A stretch of DNA of 64,000 nucleotides from Brachynemurus nebulosus (lineage: Eukaryota > Arthropoda > Insecta > Neuroptera > Myrmeleontidae), in assembly GCA_035578155.1 (NCBI GenBank), contig JAPWDM010000008.1, positions 3,307,347 to 3,371,346 on the forward strand, given 5' to 3'. The notes under the pieces were generated by a model that was not told the DNA's origin, did no database searches, and saw only the letters and a program-made list of their open reading frames with translations. Shown one piece after another: positions 35,489-45,140 of this stretch. Every line of letters begins with the position of its first letter. Position 1 is the stretch's first letter. The translations under genes were made by a program, and so were the position numbers.

Positions 35489-36071
35489 TAGTAACAATTT
35501 GTTTACAATGACATCTATGATATTTGAGCTAACTAGAAATGCAATAGATATTACTTTACCAATCGAGATATTGCTATTTAAAAACGTAGATTAACACTTT
35601 TAAACAAACCATATGGTAAAAATTTTTTTTTTCAAAATGCCGGCCTTTTTACTACCAAGTGATAAGTACAATAGATAAGGCTACAAAAAAAGAAAAAGAA
35701 AAAATTAAAGATCCCAACATTAAAAAAGTGAACCCTAGGAATTCATAAAAAATAAATTATACTAAACTATGTTGATAAAATTGAACATTATTTAGAATTA
35801 TACTATATTGTCACAGATGGCGGCACCTGTACCAGTGAATATATACATATGACAGCATTTTGAGCCGCCATATTGCAGGACGAGTTAACTCGTCTTAATC
35901 ATTTAAAGAGTTAAAGATATCTGAACTTACTTCGCGGTGAACGAAAACATCGTTCATAATAGCGATTTAGCATCGATACCTCGATATTTTCAGAACCAAA
36001 ACATCGATGTTAATGAACGATACATCGATGTTTTCAACACATCGAGGTATCGTTTGCATACTGATTAATGG

Positions 36072-36645
36072 GTGTTTTATTTTAAAGATAGGTTATCCAA
36101 GAAAATTCGCTGAATGCATTTAAGACTGGTCAGTGGACGGAGGCAAAACCGTAAGTTTAGGTAAATTCATAACTTCTGATTGTTTTTATCCCATAATTTT
36201 TGATGTGGCTGATCTTCAATTAAAGTTAAATATTTATACTGTGAAAATAATGAAAAAATATTTAACGTGCATTAATTTTTTTAATCAGAGCGCTCTGGTT
36301 TATAACGGTGCAAGCTCCCAATGACGTATATGGACTAGTCATTTTGTTAGATGATTTGAAACCAAACACTGGTGCTCCTACTGTCAGTTTTTTAGTAGTG
36401 TGTGTGTTGTTTGCATTGACAAAATATCTGCATCTCGTTTTATTTTACATGTGTGTTAATGTGTGTGAATATGTGTGTAGGCTTCATTTCTGTAATATTC
36501 ACATAAACTGTATGCCATCTCCACCCCACCTCCGTGCAAGCTCCGTTAGCTAACCTAATTTTTTAGCGAACGTCAGCATTATCTCTACATGGATGGTAAG
36601 TCCCGCTTTTTGGAGGACTGTCCCGCATGCCACGGATTTTTAAAA
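36072..36645. other. Stretch without a supportable gene
   Basis: Two short frames here show no domain or coding-like pattern. There is a TGTG-rich segment at about 36400-36480. Confidence 0.35.
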
Positions 36646-36649
36646 ATGT

Positions 36650-36846
36650 AACTGGTAAAATGAAGAAAAATTTTTAAAATAAAGTTGTGTAAATTTTTTA
36701 ATTTATTTATTTATATTTAAAGTTGGTACATTAGATAAGTTTTAGGAGCAAATTAACACTATGAGGCCCGAGCACTTTCACAGTAAACTTCCCCGGAAGT
36801 CGACAATATTTTTAAAGAGACTTTATATAAACAAATACATAAAATG
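36650..36846 (+). repeat. Repeat unit paired with 43565-43945 (empty site for a MITE)
   Basis: It matches 43565-43945 closely (GGTAAAATGAAGAAAAATTT, ATGAGGCCCGAGCACTTTCA, CAGTAAACTTCCCCGGAA). In the other copy a 184-bp MITE is inserted after TTTTA; here that site (TTTTAGGAGC at 36741-36749) is unoccupied. Confidence 0.8.
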
Positions 36847-37199
36847 ATTTAACATGTACATACGTACATACATATATTTGACATTCAAACACATTCAAAT
36901 CAATTAGAGAATTACAAAAAGTTCAGATAACAAACTGGTAAAAATAAATAACTTAGGTATTTATTTAATAAAAAAAGAAAAATAAACAAATACTTTTATT
37001 ATTATTAGTTTTTATATTGTTTATTTTACAATATGTTTTATAGAAACCAGGAGAGTAGTATGTGTTGGTGTTTGTGTGAACTGAATATATACACATCGGT
37101 GTGGTAACATCGCACACATACATAATACGTAATCAATTACTCATTGATCGCGATCGGCCTCTGCGATTGTTTTGATTATTTTCGAATGCCGAAACCGTA

Positions 37200-37462
37200 A
37201 AAAAACTAAGTTTGCATCATAGCTCGAAAATTACAAGAGCTACAAAGCTCCTAATTATAGCAATCGGTTGTCCCCCACCAATATCTACAACTCTGATTTG
37301 AACATTGAAAATATTTAAAGTAATTAAAACTTTAAATATTTTCAATATTTAAAATGAAATTTCACAAAGTAAATTTCTTCACAGTACCCTATTTGAACAA
37401 TATTTTGATTAAGTCAGCGGTTTGGCCGTAATAAAAATGGCAACTCTCAAAAAACTCAACTG
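37200..37462. mobile_element. MITE related to 16617-16806 with an 87-bp insertion
   Basis: The right arm (GGCAACTCTCAAAAAACTCA) and interior match the MITE at 16617-16806. An 87-bp insertion at 37304-37390 is flanked by an 8-bp direct repeat, ATTTGAAC. The insert itself contains a small palindrome, AAAATATTTAAAG...CTTTAAATATTTT. It lies just downstream of gene D. Confidence 0.6.
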
Positions 37463-37543
37463 GTATATCGCTACGTTTCTGACTTAACCACGTCTTAGAA
37501 AACGCCCAATTTTTGGACACACACAAAAAAAACGTATTTAAAT

Positions 37544-37686
37544 TTATGTTTTCATCACTCTGAACTTAATTAAACCACTAAATCTTTTCGAACATATATT
37601 ACACTGATATGGTCTTTCACCACTGTGAGTTCTTTCATGTGATTTTAAAATACGTGAAGTAGTAAATGTTTTTGAACATACATTAC
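37544..37686 (-). pseudogene. Cut-off C-terminal fingers of gene D
   Basis: The frame downstream of the gene D stop reads on as finger sequence: [27 protein letters not shown], then [19 protein letters not shown] and a stop. It is out of frame with gene D because of an extra 8 bp (GTAAGTAG) between the codon for the first Cys and the Asn codon. The last finger never completes its His pair, so this probably marks the original protein end. Confidence 0.75.
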
Positions 37687-38978
37687 CTACTTACATTTGT
37701 ATGATTTTTCACTACTGTGAATTTTTTCATGCTTTTTTAAAATACTTAACCGAGTAAATTTTTTAGAACAAATATTACACTGATACGGTTTTTCACCACT
37801 GTGTATTATTTCATGTCTTTTTAAAACACCGAATTGGTTAAATGTTTTTGAACACACATTACACTGATATGGTTTTTCACCACTATGAATTCTTTCATGT
37901 GTTTTTAAATCATTTGAACGAGTAAATGTTTTAGAACATATGTTACATTTGTATGGTCTTTCACCACTGTGTATTCTTTCATGTACTTTTAAATGACCTA
38001 TAGTAGTAAATGTTTTAGAACATACGTAACACTGATATGGTTTTTCACCACTGTGTATTCTTTCATGTTGTTTTAAATGACTTGAAGTAGTAAATGTTTT
38101 AGTACATATATTACACTTGTATGGTTTTTCACCACTGTGTATTCTTTCATGTTGTTTTAAATGACTTGAAGTAGTAAATGTTTTAGTACATATATTACAC
38201 TTGTATGGTTTTTCACCACTGTGTATTCTTTCATGTTGTTTTAAATGACTTGAAGTAGTAAATGTTTTAGTACATATATTACACTTGTATGGTTTTTCAC
38301 CACTGTGAACTCGTTCATGTTTTTTTAAATCACTTGACTGAATAAATGTTTTAGTACATATATTACAATGATATGGTTTTTCACCACTGTGTATTCTTTC
38401 ATGTATTTTTAAACTTTCTTTTCGAGTAAATGTTTTATTACATGTATCAGACTGATATCGTTTTTTGTCAACACTTGCAATCAGATGTTTTATTAAATCT
38501 GTTGAATGATCTTCATCTACTTCATCTTCTTCAATTTTTATTTCCGTATGTAAACTGATTAAATCTGACAAAGATTCACTCAACTCCTAAAATATTATTA
38601 TACATTATATTTTGATTAATTGGCATAATTTTATTCTGGTATTTATAAAACAAATTTGATACTTACCAGTTTTATATTTTGCTCTTGTAAGTCTGTAAGG
38701 TTTTCTTTATTTGTCAAACTATTATTTTCTTGGGCCAATTTAAGTGGTTCAAAAACTTTTGTTTCTGTTGATAACACTGAATTATTTTCAAACGCTTCAT
38801 CTTTTTCAACTTTAATTTCAAATTTACAATCAATTTCATGGCCCGATTCATTCATTTCATCTTTCTCTACTTTAATTTCAAATGTGTGAAAATTTTCATG
38901 GCTCGGTCTAATCACTTCATCTTTCTTCACTTTAATTAAAACTTTATGAAAATCGATTTCACTGATCGAATTCTCCAT
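37687..38978 (-). CDS. Zinc-finger gene D, two exons, truncated array
   Basis: Exon 1 (38978-38667, 104 codons) starts [10 protein letters not shown] and carries IKVKKDEV (a lost motif, K in place of E) and two EIKVEKDE motifs. The intron is 80 nt (donor GTAAGT). Exon 2 (38586-37687) starts E-L-S-E-S and adds [12 protein letters not shown]. The first finger has lost its first cysteine ([10 protein letters not shown] instead of the usual CDTC), so it should not hold zinc. Eight intact fingers follow; fingers 3, 4 and 5 are identical (TTSSH helix, CNICTKTF). The frame stops in the next finger at YKCK because of an 8-bp insertion; two more fingers lie downstream out of frame. The predicted protein is about 403 residues. 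It may still be functional with a shorter array. The 5' flank continues homologous to gene F but is split by transposons. Confidence 0.85.
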
Positions 38979-39084
38979 TTCAGATTTCTGTTTTTACACA
39001 ATTTACATAATTATTTTCACAATACACAAATTTTAAATTATACAATCCTTAAGCACCTTAAATGTCTGCCGAAGTTACGACTTA
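38979..39084 (-). promoter_or_regulatory. Conserved 5' flank of gene D
   Basis: It matches the F flank (59070-59175) almost base for base, from the GAAATCTGAAATGG start context through an A/T-rich block to AAGGTGCTTAAGGATTG and the GCAGACATTT region, and continues to GAAGTTACGACTTA. There a MITE insertion begins. This is a likely 5' UTR and core promoter, by conservation only. Confidence 0.5.
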
Positions 39085-39955
39085 AGGTCCATTCATATCT
39101 ACAGACACTAAACGTAACAGACACGTATCGTGCCAGACACGACAAATATTGTTTAATGCTTTGGGAATTTTGTAGAGGACTACAACATGCGATTTTTCTT
39201 TTTTTAACCGGTAAAAACAAAGGAATAGTGGTGGAAATTTTAAATAATGAAAAGTTAAAGCGCGGTAGCATATTTTTGTTTTGGAAAACTCAAATTTATT
39301 AATATTTTTCACAATTTTTTACAATGACAATTATACGATATAGCACATATTTTAAAGCAAATTAGTGTATAATTTATTTATAGGAAACGGTAAAAATAAC
39401 AAAACATTGCGAAATACACTTACGTATAACTAGTAAAATAAATAAAACAAAAAATATATTTTTAAAAAAAAGAAAACAGAAAAATTGTATTTTAATTATG
39501 ACATATGTAGGTATTCCAACATGATATTTAAGTATTGATATCATAGAGCATAGAGAACATCCAGAACATAGGTACTCACAGAACACTAGAAGCAAACTAA
39601 AATTATTAAAAGAATAAAAAAAAGTGTAGATTGCTTGGAGTCATTTGTTGGTCTATCACAGCTTAAGGTGGCTAGTCGTGCATCAGCTTTACCAAAGCAA
39701 ACAAGCATTGTTAGGTCGTGGTTACTATCAAAGATAAATGCATATAATTTTATGATGTGTAACAAATTTTATTTTGTGTTAATAAATAATAACGGCAAGG
39801 GTGTAAGGTAAGGGTGTTTGTAGTTCAATATAGTAATACATATACATTTATACCTGAAATTTATTTCGTATACAAAATTGAGTGCCGTTTTTTCAAAAAA
39901 AATAAAAAAAGGGTTTTTTTAAAAAAATTATTTATTTTTAGTACAGCCGAAAAAT

Positions 39956-40195
39956 TTTTATACAAAATTTATAAATAAAAAACAACATCGAATTATACCG
40001 TTTACACTGTATCAATAGATCGGTTTGATTTATGTAAATTTGGGGCGTCAGTGGGTGGCGTCGGTGGGCGGCGCGCGCCACCCACCGACGCCACCCACTG
40101 ACGCCCCAAATTTACATAAATCAAACCGATCTATTGATACAGTGTAAACGGTATAATTCGATGTTGTTTTTTATTTATAAATTTTGTATAAAAAA
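39956..40195. repeat. Near-perfect 240-bp palindrome
   Basis: Arms of about 115 bp are almost perfectly complementary around a GC-rich core (GGCGGCGCGCGCC). The inner parts hold GGGGCGTCAGTGGGTGGCGT and the complement. It would extrude as a cruciform or give a long hairpin transcript. It sits inside the transposon at 39164-40767. Confidence 0.9.
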
Positions 40196-40232
40196 TAAAG
40201 GAAAATTATAATTACTAGAAAAGGTCATCTCA

Positions 40233-40427
40233 GTGCCGCGCCTGGGGCCCTAATTTGTAGGATGCCACGCGTCATGCTAGTAACGGCGCTTCGCGCCGTA
40301 ATTTGTACGACGCTACGCGTCGTTCTCATAACGGCGCTCCGCGCCGTAATTCGTACGACGCGTAGCGTCCGGGTCAAAACGGCGCTTCGCGCCGTAATTT
40401 GTATGACGCCCACGTCGTTCTCATAAC
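40233..40427. repeat. GC-hairpin tandem array, 48-bp unit, four copies
   Basis: Each unit contains two small palindromes, GGCGCTTCGCGCC and GACGCTACGCGTC, joined by GTAATTTGTAC and TTCTCATAAC. Copy lengths are about 50, 48, 48 and 47 bp. The base composition is very different from the AT-rich surroundings. An open frame across it (repeating Q-I-T-A-R-S-A-V) is a by-product of the period being divisible by three. Confidence 0.85.
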
Positions 40428-41797
40428 TGACCGACTAAATGCCTTAAGCGGTATCTGACACACTCAGACACACTGCTATCACTGCTATCCACAATTTTTT
40501 TAAACATACGCTTAGGGCTTGCATGCATATATATCACAACTGGTGTATATTCTCTCTGTCGTTAATAAATGTCGTTCTGTTCAGACGTATTGGGTAAATG
40601 TGAGTAACATTTAAAATGTAATATTTAATAATAAAACGCAATTATTTTTAATAAAAATATGTGACCGCGCTTTAACTCTTTAAGTACAATAATTCTCAGC
40701 CACATTTGTTTTATTTTTCCGGCAAACATCGAAATTGCAGCGTGTTGTAGTCCTCTACATTTTACCCAATGCTTTTCTTATGGGTGTATTCATATTATAG
40801 CGTAACGTAAGCGCACAGACACGTACAGTGACAGACAGTGTCCGCACAGTATTCTCGAGGAGAATATTTTGTCTGTGCTGGAACGTGTCTGTTGACTTTG
40901 CGCGGCTAATATGAATGCATGTTTCAAAACGTACAAACAAAATTCCTAGAATTTATTTATAAACTTTCATTTTATTCGTTTTATGAAGTATAAATAACGA
41001 AAAATTAATCGAATTTGTTAGAAAATAAACATTTTCTGTTAATTATATAAGATCTGAATAACAAACATTTAATCGAATTTATTAGGTTATGTACATTTCT
41101 CCACAATCACACTGATAAGAAATTTGGCGATAATCAAAAGTAACGCAATTTCGGAAATAATAACGGAATTTCGGAAAAATCTTCAATATAAAAGTCACAT
41201 AACGTTGTCAGATTTGCTATAACTTAATTTTTGTAATTCACTGATACATACTATATGTGCTATACGTATAGTATCTACTGTCTGTGTCTGTCTGCTCATT
41301 GTCTGTGTAATATGAATACTTTTGAAAATGTCGTGTCTGCCACGATACGTGTCTGTGACGTTCAGTGTCTGTAGATATGAATGAACCTTTACGTATCGTA
41401 AGTCGTAACTTCATATCTACAGACACCAAGGGGACACCATTCATATCTACAGACACCAAGGGGACAAACTAGATTGGTTTTGTGTCTGTTCCACTTGTAA
41501 TGAGTTTGTGACGTACTCTGTTTGTGTACAGCATACACACTGTTTGCAGTGTATTAGTTTGGTTTTTTGTAGTAGTATGTGTATTCACGCATACTACCTC
41601 ACCACCCGTATTACCAGAGAGAGCTGTTCAACGTGTTCAAGTAACAATGGGTATATTGTTAATACAATGCAGTGTGAACTCGACGACGGTCAATAAGTGA
41701 CTACATGCCTTAAGCTGTGACTGGTGTCAAATGACTCCGAGCGAATTACACTTTTTTTATGTTAGTTGGCTTCTAGTGTTCTATGACAGACACTAAT

Positions 41798-42089
41798 GGC
41801 TCATACACAATCAATGAAATAAGGAATAAGAAGTATGCCATCTAGTGACGTTGAATGGAACTTTAACGTAACGTAATAGATATAAACATGTAGGCATTTT
41901 TGTACGTCAAAATTCGTGATTTTTTTCACTTAGTGATAAAAAAGTCATCACGAACGTTACTTTTTCATGAATTTTGATGTACAAAAATACCTAAATACAT
42001 TTACCTATGAGCAGTTAAGTTAAAGTTCCATTCAATGTCACTAGATGGCATACTTCTTATTCCTTATTTCATTGATTGTGTATTAAGCC
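41798..42089. mobile_element. Foldback MITE, ACACAATCAATGAAATAAGG arms
   Basis: Inverted arms of at least 65 bp (ACACAATCAATGAAATAAGG, then AAGTATGCCATCTAGTGACG and complement) continue into weaker inner complementarity (TTTTTGTACGTCAAAATTC). It is non-coding. The target duplication is unclear. It lies between two inverted Harbinger-type MITEs. Confidence 0.75.
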
Positions 42090-42276
42090 TAAATGTCACA
42101 GACACGTATCGTGGCAGACACGACAAATATTGTTTAATGCTTTTCTTATGGATGTATTCATATATACCGCACAGACACGGATTGTCTGTATGTATGAAAG
42201 TGTTCATATGAAAAGCATTAAACAATATTTGTCGTGTCTGCCACGCTACATGTCTGTAAATATGAATAGGCCTATA

Positions 42277-42974
42277 AGGTTCATTCATATCTACAGACAC
42301 TGAACGTCACAGACACGAAATTTTCAAAAGTATTCATATATACAGACAATTAGCAGACAGACACAGACAGTAGATACCGTAGATACTATACGTATAGCAC
42401 ATATAGTATGTATCAGTGAATTACAAAAATTAAATTGTAGCAAATCTGACAACGTAGATTTATACTGAAGATTTTTCCGAAATTGCGCTATTATTAGAAG
42501 AGGAAAAATTTCCTTTCTTGCTCCATACTTCTGTTGATTATCGCCAAATTTCTTATCAGTGTGATTGTGGAGAAATGTACATAACCTAATAAATTCGATT
42601 AAATGTTTGTTATTCAGACCTTATATAATTAACAGAAAATATTTATTTTTTAACAAATTCGATTAATTTTTCGTTATTTATACTTCATAAAACGAATAAA
42701 ATGAAAGTTTATAAATAAATTCTAGGAATTTTGTTTGTACGTTTCGAAACATGCATTCATATTAGCTGCGCAAAGTCAATAGACGCGTTCCAGCACAGAC
42801 AAAAAAATTCTTCTCAAAAATACTGTGCGGACACTGTCTGTCACTGTACGTGTCTGTGCGCTTACGTTACGATATAATATGAATACACCCATAAGAAAAG
42901 CATTAAACAATATTTGTCGTGTCTGGCACGATACGTGTCTGTTACGTTTAGTATCTGTAGCTATGAATGTACCT
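42277..42974. mobile_element. Harbinger-type MITE, uninterrupted copy
   Basis: The ends AGGTTCATTCATATCTACAG and complement match 39085-41388, in inverted orientation to it. The flanks are ATA and TTA, an imperfect 3-bp duplication. Its body supplies the empty site for the transposon at 39164-40767. A shortened relative lies directly to its left (about 42085-42275). Confidence 0.8.
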
Positions 42975-42977
42975 TTA

Positions 42978-43215
42978 TACATACTTGTCTGTCACATACA
43001 AATCTAGTGGCTAGAAGCTAGCATGAAGCTAGTAGAGCAGAGTGAAGTGTTGCCAACTACAGCTTATTAAAAAATCTATTTTCAAAATGATATTCAAAAT
43101 AAAACACGCATTCGCCAGAAAATTTTATTAGCCTAATAAATGTTAATTAACGGAGCTTGTACCGTTACAAACCAGAGAGCTCGCATTCAAAAAATTAACA
43201 TGCATTAGATATTAC
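42978..43215 (+). repeat. Segmental-duplication flank shared with 59208-59487
   Basis: This segment (CTGTCACATACAAA, then AGAGCAGAGTGAAGTGTTGC to AACATGCATTAGATATTA) matches DNA upstream of gene F. It is the continuation of the gene D 5' flank, displaced by about 3.9 kb of nested transposons. Confidence 0.8.
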
Positions 43216-43560
43216 GTAGTTGCTCTGACAAGTAAAGGTCCCGTGGCCGGACCTATCGATTTTGATGAAATTTAAATACGTTGTAGAACACTAAAAAAAC
43301 TAAGGGACACGTATTTTTTTTTATCTGCGGAAAAACGGTTTGAATGGGTGCAATCACTCTTCAAAAATTAGGGTAGAAATTTAATTTTTCAGATATCTCG
43401 AAAACAGTAAGAGATAGAGCAAAAGCTGAAATTGGACATTCTTAATTGATTAATTAATCTTATTTTGGAGAAATAAACCTTGAGGTGAAGATAGTTATTC
43501 TCATTTTCTTCATGTATCAGGCGTCTGTAAATTGGGGTATCGACCCATAGTTTTAGCGCT
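43216..43560. other. Stretch without a supportable gene
   Basis: No domain-bearing frame, tandem array or paired element ends are seen. Confidence 0.35.
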
Positions 43561-43564
43561 AAAT

Positions 43565-43945
43565 TGGTAAAATGAAGAAAAATTTTTAAAATAAAGTTGT
43601 GTAAATTTTTTTATTTATTTATTTATATTTACAGTTGGTACATTAGATCAGTTTTAGGCCGCTATTACATTGTCATAGATATATGTCAAAGATCTTTGAT
43701 CAAATCTATGATCAAATATTAAGACGTATCTTTAACTATGGTTACAGAAATTTATATTATAAAAGTTGACTTATTACACTATAATATTTCTTTGATTAAA
43801 TAAAACTTTGACATATATCTATGACAGTGTAATAGCGGCCTTAGGAGCAAATTAACACTATGAGGCCCGAGCACTTTCACAGTAAACTTCCCCGGAAATC
43901 GACAATATTTTTAAAGAAACCTTATATAAACAAATACCGTGAAAT
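43565..43945 (+). repeat. Repeat unit paired with 36650-36846, carrying a MITE
   Basis: It is the same sequence as 36650-36846 but interrupted by the 184-bp MITE at 43657-43840. Confidence 0.8.
43657..43840. mobile_element. Tourist-type MITE, TTA duplication, empty site known
   Basis: The ends GGCCGCTATTACATTGTCAT and the complement (ATGACAGTGTAATAGCGGCC) are inverted repeats. TTA is duplicated at the borders. The paired repeat at 36742-36744 holds a single TTA with no insertion, which proves mobility in this lineage. Confidence 0.9.
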
Positions 43946-44038
43946 GGTCTTGACTCGGTCACTTTTTTACTATTTTTAGGTGCAACTCCTTCCTGCTGTT
44001 GAATACATCAATAAATACATTTCTATCTCATAAAGTAT

Positions 44039-44365
44039 GGGCCTATTCGTACCGCACCAAGTCAAAGTGTCTTGCTCTTACTTTTAAGAACATTACACTT
44101 GTTTTGAAGAACTTTTGTCTTACTTTGGAGATATTTGTATGTTCCTGTCTCACTTTGATACGATGATTGTAGCATCCATAATTTATAGTCAGTAATAGCG
44201 TTCGGTATACATCGTACATATCCTTCACCCTTCTCTCAAGAACACGGAAAGTGAGACAGGAACATACAAATATGTCCAAAGTAAGACAAAAGTTCTTCAA
44301 AACAAGTGTAATGTTCTTAAAAATAAGAGCAAGACACTTTGACTTGGTGCGGTACGAATAGGCCC
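44039..44365. mobile_element. Palindromic MITE, GGGCCTATTCGTACCGCACC arms
   Basis: Inverted arms of about 125 bp begin GGGCCTATTCGTACCGCACC and contain AGTGTCTTGCTCTTA and CTGTCTCACTTT. The flanks are TAT on both sides, fitting a TA or TAT duplication. One arm matches 9020-9175 and part matches 14530-14610. It lies inside a candidate larger element (about 43937-44461) with inverted TTGACTCGGTCAC-type ends. Confidence 0.8.
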
Positions 44366-44498
44366 TATGTTTCCTTTATTATATCCCTGAACCTTTAATC
44401 TATGTGTGTGTGTAAATAACGATAATAAAAAATCAATAAGAGTAACCGAGTCAACATGGTAAAAGGTCGTTGAGTCGGTCACCTACTTAAATTGCATT

Positions 44499-44925
44499 TA
44501 TGGAGGGTAGAGTACAGGAGAAGTATCTCCATATATAAAAAGTGGCCTCAAAAGTGGATGAAATTAAGATGGAGCTAGTGTAGTAAAATTCTTAAATTTA
44601 AAATTAAGCGCTGAAAATTTTAAAACTAAAACAACAGTTTTTATTGTTTTTAACAGTTTTAATTGTTATATTTAATTCAATTTTTATTGTTTTTATATTT
44701 AATTCCATTTTTATTGTTTTTAATTCAATTTTTATTGTTTTTGACAGTTAGTGTTTCCCTTTAGCATACTTCACTTCATTTATAATTGCTAAGTTCAGAT
44801 CGAACCCTGATTGCTTATCAGCGCCGTTCTGGTTACTTATTGAACTATTATTTCATCAAATTCAGGGGCCACTTTTTCGATTCAAGTCCCATAAGAGATA
44901 CTCCTCCTGACCTCTACCCTCCATA
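44499..44925. mobile_element. MITE with TATGGAGGGTAGAG ends, 8-bp duplication
   Basis: The ends TATGGAGGGTAGAG and complement are inverted, with an inner AGTATCTC/GAGATACT pair. The flanking 8-mers ATTGCATT are identical. The ends resemble those of the MITE at 50555-50838, so both probably belong to one hAT-like family. Confidence 0.85.
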
Positions 44926-45140
44926 ATTGCATTACAACGTCGAAACTAACCTTTTCAGTCCGAATTCGGGCACATATTTAGACACCAGAGCTTGTTTACA
45001 ACAGTTGGTGATTGGTTGCAAAGCTTGCAAAGTCAGATGTAAGAAATATGGAAAAAAAATCAATGGCACACCCACATACAAAGAGTAAGGTATTTTATTG
45101 GTTAACATAGAGTAAGGGATAGTTTTTTACAAATTAGTAT

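Larger units (their letters stand above)
34448..36063. mobile_element. hAT-like element with ACATCGATGT subterminal repeats
   Basis: The 8-bp flanks TTTAATGG and ATTAATGG match at seven positions. The ends CTAGGGATGTAAAC and GTTTGCATACTG are imperfect inverted repeats. Near each end the palindromic word AACATCGATGTT recurs (three copies at 34470-34535, others at 35990-36040), as expected of binding sites for a hAT transposase. There is no transposase. The interior carries two inverted mariner-type MITEs. Confidence 0.65.
39164..40767. mobile_element. DNA transposon, 8-bp duplication, with giant hairpin and GC array
   Basis: The ends GGGAATTTTGTAGAGGACTA and the complement (TAGTCCTCTACATTTTACCC) form about 28 bp of inverted repeat. 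The flanks are a perfect 8-bp duplication, AATGCTTT. The related MITE at 42277-42974 has the same sequence uninterrupted, giving a true empty site. An 8-bp duplication fits hAT or P-type elements. There is no transposase; the interior instead holds a 240-bp palindrome and a tandem array of GC-rich hairpins. Confidence 0.85.
39085..41388. mobile_element. Harbinger-type MITE (TTA duplication), split by a second element
   Basis: The ends AGGTCCATTCATATCTACAG and the complement (GATATGAATGAACCT) are inverted repeats flanked by TTA on both sides. The first ten bases of the consensus end, AGGTTCATTC, are identical to the end of the Harbinger transposon at 1011-3883. After removal of the 1.6-kb insertion at 39164-40767 the element is about 690 bp, like its inverted relative at 42277-42974. 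Confidence 0.8.

Noticed and set aside
37676..37695. GTAAGTAG in gene D as a tiny intron
   Set aside because: Eight bases are far too short for splicing; a small insertion is the simpler reading.
40225..40413. Repetitive peptide frame (Q-I-T-A-R-S-A-V repeats)
   Set aside because: The 48-bp period of the GC-hairpin array keeps the frame open by chance; there is no start context and no neighbours.
40233..40427. Possible CRISPR array
   Set aside because: Repeats are directly joined with no unique spacers, and the units are hairpins in a eukaryotic transposon.
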